Assembly: GCA_900544295.1 (NCBI GenBank)
Contig: UQUO01000066.1
Coordinates: forward strand, 1 to 9,435
Origin: an uncultured Eubacteriales bacterium
GTDB lineage: Bacteria > Bacillota > Clostridia > Oscillospirales > Oscillospiraceae
Direction of reading: 5' to 3'
DNA length: 9,435 nucleotides
The notes below the pieces were generated by a model. It was not told the DNA's origin. It did no database searches and saw only the letters and a program-made list of their open reading frames with translations. Shown here in pieces: positions 1 to 4,609 of the stretch (positions within the stretch are counted from its first letter, which is position 1; each line of letters begins with the position of its first letter). The position numbers and the translations under genes are program-made.

Positions 1-48
1 ATCCGCCGTCTTCGGCATTCCGTTCGCTACCCATTTTATCTTGTCCAT
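1..48 (-). CDS. 5' end of an unidentified protein (partial)
   Basis: Reading the minus strand from 48, an ATG opens 16 codons without a stop, giving MDKIKWVANGMPKTAD, and runs off the window edge. A possible ribosome binding site AGGGGG (plus coordinates 60-65) lies 11 bases upstream. It is oriented like ssnA, whose stop is about 140 bases upstream, so it could be the next gene of the same cluster, but the AT-rich gap with a TATAAT-like box (120-125) suggests it may also have its own promoter. Too little protein is present to name a family. The reading as a gene rests only on the start context and the open frame. Confidence 0.4.
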   Translation of the reverse strand, partial: MDKIKWVANGMPKTAD

Positions 49-186
49 CTTCAATCTGTCCCCCTAAAACAAATTTGAAGCTGCTAAAAAACTTTTAGGT
101 ACTGACACAATAATAACACATTATAAGCAGATTGCAAGAGGGTTTCTAAAATATTTTTAGTTTGTTTTCATTTGCCTTGCCCCGGC
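49..186. other. AT-rich intergenic gap with possible minus-strand promoter
   Basis: This gap between the partial gene and the end of ssnA is strikingly AT-rich against the GC-rich genes. On the minus strand there is a TATAAT at 125-120 with no good -35 box at the right distance, so the promoter call is weak. A near-palindrome CTAAAATATTTTTAG spans 146-160 and contains the 11-base core that recurs upstream of ssnA and upstream of the permease. No GC-rich terminator hairpin with a T-run follows ssnA, so transcription may read through. Confidence 0.35.
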
Positions 187-1521
187 TCAGGCGTTGACGC
201 GGCGCCAGAGATCCGCGGCCTGCTTTCTGGCCCCGTCCAGGAGCTTTTCCTCGTCCGCGCAGAGCAGGACGCCGTACTCCATGAGCAACTTCCCGGCGGC
301 CGCCGTTGTCGAAACGCGGGCTGTCCCGGCCGCCGCCAGCAGATGCAGATCCAGGTTTTCCGCCGTCAGCGGCGTGGGCGGCCGGTAGTCCAGGACGATG
401 ACGTCCCCCGCCGCGCCCGGCTTCAGGACGCCCAGCGGCGTCTCAAAAAAGCGGTTCGCAAAGGCCGCGTTCGACGTGAAGAGCGCCCGGGGCAGCTCCT
501 CAAAGCCCGCGTCCGGGTTCTGGGAGCTGTGGCGGCAGAGCGCGGAGGCCGCCGCGAGTTCGCCCAGCATGTCCGCCGCCTCTCCGTCCGTGCCGAGGCC
601 CAGGCCCACGCGGGCGCGGGAGTATTCCGTCACATCCGCCGCGCCGGCGGCGTTGCACATGTTGCTGCGCGGGCAGTGGATGACGGCGGTGTCCGTCTCC
701 CGGAGTATCTGCACGTCCTCCCAGTTCAGATGTATGCAGTGCGCGGCCAGGGTCTTGCGGCCCAGGACACCGCGCTCCCGCAGGCGGCGGACCACGCTCT
801 TGCCGTAGGTCTGGAGGCTGTGCGTCGTGTCCTCCAGACATTCGGCCACGTGGATGTGGCAGCCGGAGGTCGCAGGCAGGGCCTCCATGCAGGCCTCAAG
901 CGTGCGGTCCGAGAGCGTGAAGCCCGCGTGCATGCCCATCATGCCGCAGCGCATGCCGTCGCCCCGGCGCGAGGCCTCGCGGATGAAATCCACGTTCTCC
1001 TGGATGGCGGCGCGGCACTTGCTCTCGCCCTCGCGGTCCGAGACCTCGTAGCAGAGGCAGGCGCGCAGGCCCAGCTCGTCCGCCGCGCGGCTTATCTCGG
1101 AGAGGCTGCCCGTGACGGCGCCGTAGCTTGCGTGGTGGTCGAACACCGTGGTGACGCCGCTGCGGACACATTCGAGAAAGGCCGCCGCCGCGCCGTGGTA
1201 GACGTCCTCAAGATTCATCGCCCTGTCGAGCCGCCACCAGCGGCCCTCCAGCAGGGCCGGCAGGCCCTTTCCGGCGCCGGGGCGGGGCGTCAGCCCCCGG
1301 GCCAGGGTGTAATAGGCGTGGTGATGCAGATTTATAAGGCCGGGCATTATGAGCCCCCCGCGAGCGTCCACAAAATGCGCGCCCGGATACTCGCGGCGCA
1401 GCTTCTGCGTAGGGCCGAGCGCGGAGATGAGCCCGTCGTCGCCGACGGCCACCGCGCCGCCGTTTATGAGCGGGCGCTGCGCATCCCGCGTCACGACGAC
1501 GCCGTTGCCGAACATTATCAT
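187..1521 (-). CDS. ssnA: SsnA-type amidohydrolase / aminohydrolase
   Basis: Metal-dependent amidohydrolase of the cytosine/guanine deaminase-like superfamily, closest to the SsnA subgroup, cytoplasmic; the exact substrate of SsnA is not settled, but hydrolytic deamination of a purine or related heterocycle is the usual expectation. From the ATG at 1521 the protein has 444 residues, about the length of E. coli SsnA. Visible metal-site elements are the HxH pair within NLHHHAY (His66 and His68), His224 in HIHVAE, His261 in AAHC and Asp312 in LGTDG. SsnA-like landmarks are WWRLDRA, SGVTTVFDHHAS (Asp128-His129-His130), RSNMCNAAG and the C-terminal AADLWRRVNA. A start at 1572 would add 17 residues, but AAGGAGG at 1533-1539 sits 11 bases before the 1521 ATG, which decides the start. 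It is divergent from the PAS-HTH regulator gene, its likely controller. No selenium-dependent molybdenum hydroxylase gene, a known companion of ssnA, is visible here. Confidence 0.88.
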   Translation of the reverse strand: MIMFGNGVVVTRDAQRPLINGGAVAVGDDGLISALGPTQKLRREYPGAHFVDARGGLIMPGLINLHHHAYYTLARGLTPRPGAGKGLPALLEGRWWRLDRAMNLEDVYHGAAAAFLECVRSGVTTVFDHHASYGAVTGSLSEISRAADELGLRACLCYEVSDREGESKCRAAIQENVDFIREASRRGDGMRCGMMGMHAGFTLSDRTLEACMEALPATSGCHIHVAECLEDTTHSLQTYGKSVVRRLRERGVLGRKTLAAHCIHLNWEDVQILRETDTAVIHCPRSNMCNAAGAADVTEYSRARVGLGLGTDGEAADMLGELAAASALCRHSSQNPDAGFEELPRALFTSNAAFANRFFETPLGVLKPGAAGDVIVLDYRPPTPLTAENLDLHLLAAAGTARVSTTAAAGKLLMEYGVLLCADEEKLLDGARKQAADLWRRVNA

Positions 1522-1568
1522 AATTTGCGCTTCCTCCTTCTGGGCCGCGCGCGGCTGCCGTATGCGAC

Positions 1569-1592
1569 CCAAAAGCTAAAAAATATTTTTGG
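1569..1592. promoter_or_regulatory. Candidate operator in ssnA-regulator divergent promoter
   Basis: An inverted repeat CCAAAA...TTTTGG encloses a 12-base perfect palindrome AAAAATATTTTT (1579-1590), in the gap between the divergent ssnA and regulator genes, about 60 bases before the ssnA start. The core recurs near 148-158 and 4117-4130. This would be a natural binding site for the PAS-HTH regulator encoded next door. The binding is inference; the symmetry and recurrence are seen. Promoter boxes in this gap (for example TTGCGC at 1613-1618 for the plus strand) are weak. Confidence 0.35.
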
Positions 1593-1684
1593 AAATCTTT
1601 TTATTTGTAATATTGCGCTTGTGTACAGAGCAATTTTGTGATAGGATGAAGAAAATATAGCTTCCAAAAGGGGATGGTCACGCC

Positions 1685-2335
1685 TTGTTGAACAAAACCA
1701 CGCTGCAGATGCTCCGCCAGATCGCCCACGGCCTGTGCAGCCAGTTCGGCAGCAACTGCGAGGTCGTCGTGCACGACCTGAGCCTGCATCAGCCGGACAG
1801 CAGCATCGTCATCATCGAAAACGGCCACGTCAGCAGCCGCAAGGTCGGAGACGGGCCCAGCCATATAGTCCTGGAGGCGCTCAGGGCGGACCCCGCCACG
1901 CTGGAGGACAAGCTCTGCTACCTCACCCGCACCCACGACGGGCGCATCCTCAAGAGCAGCACCATCTACATCCGGGACGAGGACGGCGGCGTCGCGGCCA
2001 TCTTTGCCATCAACTACGACATCACGGGCCTGCTGGCCATAGAGGGCAGCCTGCGCCCGCTCATCTCCACGGGCTCGCCCGAGGCCGGAGCCTCGGAGCC
2101 CGAGAGCATACCGCTCAACGTGAACGACCTGCTCGACGAGCTCATCAGCCAGTCCATAAAGCTCGTGGGCAAGCCCGTCGCCATGATGAACAAGGACGAC
2201 AAGATAAAGGCCATCCAGTTCCTGAACAGCGCCGGAGCCTTCCTCATAACGAAGAGCGGCGACAAGGTCAGCAAGCAGTTCGGGATAAGCAAGTACACCC
2301 TCTACAACTACATGGACGCGAGCCGCAGCGAGTGA
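1685..2335 (+). CDS. YheO/DauR-like PAS-HTH transcriptional regulator
   Basis: Cytoplasmic DNA-binding regulator, 216 residues, with the two-domain layout of the YheO family: an N-terminal PAS-like domain (about residues 4-115, with CEVVVHDL, SRKVGDGPS and INYDITGL typical of the family) and a C-terminal helix-turn-helix (about 150-211, ending VSKQFGISKYTLYNYMD). The linker (130-145) is Ser/Glu/Pro-rich. The start is a TTG at 1685, 11 bases after AAGGGG (1668-1673); the ATG at 1674 is out of frame and soon hits a stop. Another TTG follows directly at 1688. Members such as DauR control small-molecule catabolism genes nearby, so I infer that this one senses a nucleobase-related ligand and controls the divergent ssnA, and perhaps the permease downstream. 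It is not the usual regulator type for cod or xdh genes, so the ligand is open. Confidence 0.85.
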   Translation: MLNKTTLQMLRQIAHGLCSQFGSNCEVVVHDLSLHQPDSSIVIIENGHVSSRKVGDGPSHIVLEALRADPATLEDKLCYLTRTHDGRILKSSTIYIRDEDGGVAAIFAINYDITGLLAIEGSLRPLISTGSPEAGASEPESIPLNVNDLLDELISQSIKLVGKPVAMMNKDDKIKAIQFLNSAGAFLITKSGDKVSKQFGISKYTLYNYMDASRSE

Positions 2336-2350
2336 CGCCGGTCGCACGGA

Positions 2351-2385
2351 CGCCTCGGGAGCCGAAAGGCCCCCGAGGCGTTTTT
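2351..2385 (+). terminator. Rho-independent terminator of the regulator gene
   Basis: A 9-bp perfect stem (CGCCTCGGG at 2351-2359 with CCCGAGGCG at 2372-2380) carries an inner GCC-GAAA-GGC hairpin with a GNRA-type loop and is followed by TTTTT (2381-2385). It ends the regulator transcript, 15 bases after its stop. On the opposite strand the stem has no T-run, so it is not an obvious terminator for the convergent small membrane gene. Confidence 0.85.
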
Positions 2386-2389
2386 CGCG

Positions 2390-2584
2390 TTATGGCTGCC
2401 AGACGGAGTAGCCGTAGACCATGACGACGATGCTGACGATGAGCAGCACGTTGCCGACGGTTATATAGGCGGGCGTTACGCAAAGGCAGGCCATAAAGGC
2501 GCCTATGGCCATGATTATGGTGCCGATGAGCGCAGCCAGCTTGTAGCGCAGCAGCCCGGGCTTCTTGTTCTTGTTGTCCGTCAT
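2390..2584 (-). CDS. Small two-helix membrane protein coupled to the permease
   Basis: A 64-residue protein with a Lys-rich N-terminus (MTDNKNKKPGLLRYK) followed by two hydrophobic stretches (about residues 16-36 and 41-58) separated by a short turn, so a two-pass membrane hairpin. I do not recognise a family. Its ATG follows the permease stop after one base (TGA-C-ATG), and a strong AAGGAGG at 2594-2600 lies inside the end of the permease gene, 9 bases before the start. This implies co-transcription and translational coupling. The placement suggests a partner or stabiliser of the permease, by analogy with small accessory subunits of transporters, but the sequence itself only shows membrane insertion potential and the coupling. 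Confidence 0.75.
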   Translation of the reverse strand: MTDNKNKKPGLLRYKLAALIGTIIMAIGAFMACLCVTPAYITVGNVLLIVSIVVMVYGYSVWQP

Positions 2585-2585
2585 G

Positions 2586-3875
2586 TCAGTTCGCCTCCTT
2601 GAGAGTTTTCTTGCCGAAAGCCAGCATCAGCACGACGTAGAAGATCGCGCCGAGCACCAGGCTGTTGAGCGAGGGCAGGCCCCACGGGATGACGTAGACC
2701 AGGACCGCGCTGACGATCCAGCTTATCCAGGGTATGGCGTTCCACCTGGCAAAGGCCGCGCTCTCAAGGCTGCCGTAGCTGCCGCGGTGGATGATGAAGT
2801 AGTCCGCCAGGATGATGCCCGCAAGGGGAGGCACTATGTTGCCCAGGACGTTCAGGAAGCTGTAGAAAAAGTCCACCTGATAGGGCTTGAGGAGCGTCGC
2901 CGCGGCCGAGATGGCAATGACGACGATGAGGGTCTTGTTCCGGCCGGCCTTGAAGCTGTTCGCGAGGTTCAGGCTGGTGGAGTAGAGGTTCGCGACGTTC
3001 GTCGTGAAGATGTTGGTCGTCATGAGGATGAGGGCCGGGATGACGAGGCCGAAGCCCAGCAGCACGTTCGTCAGGTCGTAGTCGTTCATCGCTATGGTGG
3101 CGATGGCGCCGCAGACTATCATGAGGATGTTGCCGAAGAGCAGGCCCGTCAGGGCGGAGGCCACGGCCTCCTTAGTGCTGCGGGCGTAGCGCATGATGTC
3201 CGCTATACAGGTGGCAGTCGAGAGTATCCAGGCGCCGATGACGGTGGTGACGCCGGCGGCGAGGGTGATGGGCGCCGAGGGGCGGTAGGCCATGAGGGCC
3301 TCCCAGCTGCCCAGCACGCCCATGGAGCGGATGGTCGTTGCGATGGAAAGGAAAACTATGGCCGGGATGGCCACATAGCCGAGTATGGTGATGGCCTTGA
3401 CGCCGTAGAAGGCGAAGACGCCCATGGCGATGGCGCTCAGGACCATGCAGATGGCCTCGCCCACCTCGCCGAGGCCCAGGGCCGTGGCGACGAAGTGGCC
3501 GTAGGTGGCGGCCTGGATGGTGTACCAGCCGATGTTGACGATGGGGACAAAGATGGAGGCCAGCTTCGAGCCCATGACGCCGAAGCTGTAGCGCGTCAAG
3601 AGGGCAAAGGTCAGGCCCGTCTTGCTGGCGATGACGCTGACGGCAACGGCGATGAGGCAGAGGAAGACGTTGCCGATGAGCGTGGCATAGATGACTTCCT
3701 TGAAGCTCAGGCCCACGGCCAGGGTGCCGCCGGCCATCATGGAGACGATGACGAAAACAAATCCTGTCCAGATAATGGTAAGACTTATGTAGCTTTTGCG
3801 CTCGCTCTCCGGAACTGCGGTGAGCGAGAATTCGCTGTCCTGCTGCGGGGTCTTGGTCTCTTTGCTTTCCTTCAC
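2586..3875 (-). CDS. NCS1-family cytosine/purine permease (CodB-like)
   Basis: Integral membrane cation-coupled nucleobase transporter of the NCS1 family, CodB branch, predicted to import cytosine or a related purine/pyrimidine or hydantoin. From the GTG start it has 429 residues with about 12 hydrophobic segments. Family landmarks: TGLTFALLTRYSFGVMGSK early, NIGWYTIQAATYGHF in the third-fourth helix region, CIADIMRYAR mid-protein, and VPPLAGIILADYF near the C-terminus. The soluble N-terminus is polar (KESKETKTPQQDSE). An in-frame TTG at 3893 is possible (AGGAGG 14 bases upstream), but GGGAGG at 3884-3889 sits 8 bases before the GTG at 3875, which I prefer. It is coupled to the small membrane gene downstream and lies in the same salvage module as ssnA, suggesting that it supplies the deaminase substrate. 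Substrate specificity cannot be read from the sequence. Confidence 0.88.
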   Translation of the reverse strand: MKESKETKTPQQDSEFSLTAVPESERKSYISLTIIWTGFVFVIVSMMAGGTLAVGLSFKEVIYATLIGNVFLCLIAVAVSVIASKTGLTFALLTRYSFGVMGSKLASIFVPIVNIGWYTIQAATYGHFVATALGLGEVGEAICMVLSAIAMGVFAFYGVKAITILGYVAIPAIVFLSIATTIRSMGVLGSWEALMAYRPSAPITLAAGVTTVIGAWILSTATCIADIMRYARSTKEAVASALTGLLFGNILMIVCGAIATIAMNDYDLTNVLLGFGLVIPALILMTTNIFTTNVANLYSTSLNLANSFKAGRNKTLIVVIAISAAATLLKPYQVDFFYSFLNVLGNIVPPLAGIILADYFIIHRGSYGSLESAAFARWNAIPWISWIVSAVLVYVIPWGLPSLNSLVLGAIFYVVLMLAFGKKTLKEAN

Positions 3876-4170
3876 TTTTGGGACCTCCCTCAATTAAATG
3901 AAAAATACCTCCTGATTCCTTCCCGGCCCGCCGGTGAGCCCGGCGGGAGGGCGGAAACGGCAAAGGCTCCCCATTCTGAGGTCTTTGCGGCTCTCGCCGC
4001 GCGGCCCGTGCACTGACCGCAACCGTTCCGTGTTATACAAGTCGCACAAAAATTCTTTTGTCCCGGCTTGAAATCTGTTGCATTTACAGTATATATCCGT
4101 ATAAAGAAAATGTCAACAAAAATATTTTTGATATCAAATTATTTTTTATTTCCTCCGACAAAATTTCCTC
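3876..4170. promoter_or_regulatory. Permease leader and upstream region
   Basis: No gene is visible here. On the minus strand there is a TATAAC -10-like box (4037-4032) without a convincing -35, which would give a leader of about 150 bases. The leader contains a perfect 8-bp hairpin CCCGCCGG-TGAGC-CCGGCGGG (3927-3947) and two Shine-Dalgarno-like sequences, AGGAGGT (3907-3913) and GGGAGG (3884-3889). A 14-base perfect palindrome CAAAAATATTTTTG lies at 4117-4130 in the AT-rich half. I cannot match the leader to a riboswitch class that I know. Confidence 0.35.
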
Positions 4171-4200
4171 TTGACAATTGAACGGTTGCTCAACTATAAT
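4171..4200 (+). promoter_or_regulatory. Consensus sigma-A promoter of the metal operon
   Basis: Both boxes are perfect consensus: TTGACA at 4171-4176 and TATAAT at 4195-4200, with an 18-base spacer. A promoter this strong is expected to need tight repression, which fits the operator-like repeats within and just after it. It drives the CadC-like repressor gene and the ATPase as one operon; the expected transcription start is near 4207. Confidence 0.9.
4177..4194. promoter_or_regulatory. ArsR/CadC operator 1 (in the promoter spacer)
   Basis: An imperfect inverted repeat ATTGAACG-GT-TGCTCAAC (5 of 8 positions paired) fills the spacer between the -35 and -10 boxes exactly. Its right half TGCTCAAC is the exact reverse complement of the left half of operator 2. 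The TGAAC/TTCA character matches the known SmtB/CadC/CzrA operator style. Occupancy would block RNA polymerase until the metal is bound by the repressor. Confidence 0.6.
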
Positions 4201-4216
4201 GCGTATGCAAGAAACA

Positions 4217-4234
4217 GTTGAGCAATTGTTCAAC
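4217..4234. promoter_or_regulatory. ArsR/CadC operator 2
   Basis: Inverted repeat GTTGAGCA-AT-TGTTCAAC with 7 of 8 positions symmetrical, located just after the expected transcription start and before the ribosome binding site. Its centre is 40 bp from that of operator 1, about four helical turns, so two repressor dimers would sit on the same DNA face. Confidence 0.7.
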
Positions 4235-4252
4235 AGACCGGGAGGCATGGAC

Positions 4253-4609
4253 ATGGCAAAGGGCGAATTCTGCTGCTCCGAGAACGTGATACACGAGGGC
4301 GCCGTGGCCGAGGTGCGCGAGAAGATGCACTCCGGCGAGGCGCTGGACACGGTCGCGGGCTTTTTCAAGGTCCTGGGGGACGGGACGCGGATGCGCATGA
4401 TCTCGGCGCTGGCGGTTCGGGAGCTGTGCGTCTGCGATCTGGCGGCGGTGCTGGGCATGACGAAGAGCGCGGTGAGCCACCAGCTGGGCACCCTGCGCGC
4501 GGCGCGGCTTGTAAAGTGCCGCCGCGAGGGCAAGAGCGTGTTCTATTCCATAGACGACGACCACGTCTACAAGATGCTGGAAGGGGGCCTTGAGCATGTC
4601 CACGGCTGA
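4253..4609 (+). CDS. CadC-like ArsR-family metal-sensing repressor
   Basis: Winged-helix repressor of 118 residues that releases DNA when it binds Cd, Pb or Zn. The CadC signature ELCVCDLA is present with Cys59 and Cys61; an N-terminal Cys pair (Cys7-Cys8) could complete the CadC alpha3N thiolate site, although CadC itself spaces these cysteines further apart. The alpha5 zinc-type site also seems retained: Asp102 and His104 in DDDHVYKML, with His115 and His117 at the C-terminus. The recognition helix is around SAVSHQLGTLRAARLV (72-87). Start: GGGAGG at 4240-4245 is 7 bases before the ATG at 4253 but only 1 base before the ATG at 4247, so the later one is chosen; the open frame back to 4178 runs through the promoter and is not coding. 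The end overlaps the ATPase gene. It is expected to be autoregulated through the two operators above. Confidence 0.88.
   Translation: MAKGEFCCSENVIHEGAVAEVREKMHSGEALDTVAGFFKVLGDGTRMRMISALAVRELCVCDLAAVLGMTKSAVSHQLGTLRAARLVKCRREGKSVFYSIDDDHVYKMLEGGLEHVHG

Noticed and set aside
172..1641. 489-residue open frame on the plus strand opposite ssnA
   Set aside because: It is the antisense shadow of ssnA: Arg/Ala/Val-rich, no domain, no ribosome binding site, while the other strand has all amidohydrolase motifs. Long antisense frames are expected in GC-rich DNA.
2565..4016. 483-residue open frame on the plus strand opposite the permease
   Set aside because: Asp/Gly/His-rich composition arises from antisense reading of hydrophobic codons; it has no recognisable family and runs through the permease leader hairpin.
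3890..4040. Riboswitch in the permease leader
   Set aside because: Conserved cores of the purine, preQ1, THF, glycine or c-di-GMP classes were not recognisable, and no terminator lies between the leader and the gene.
4178..4252. N-terminal extension of the repressor from a TTG at 4178
   Set aside because: It overlaps the promoter and both operators, and the ribosome binding site at 4240-4245 fits the ATG at 4253.
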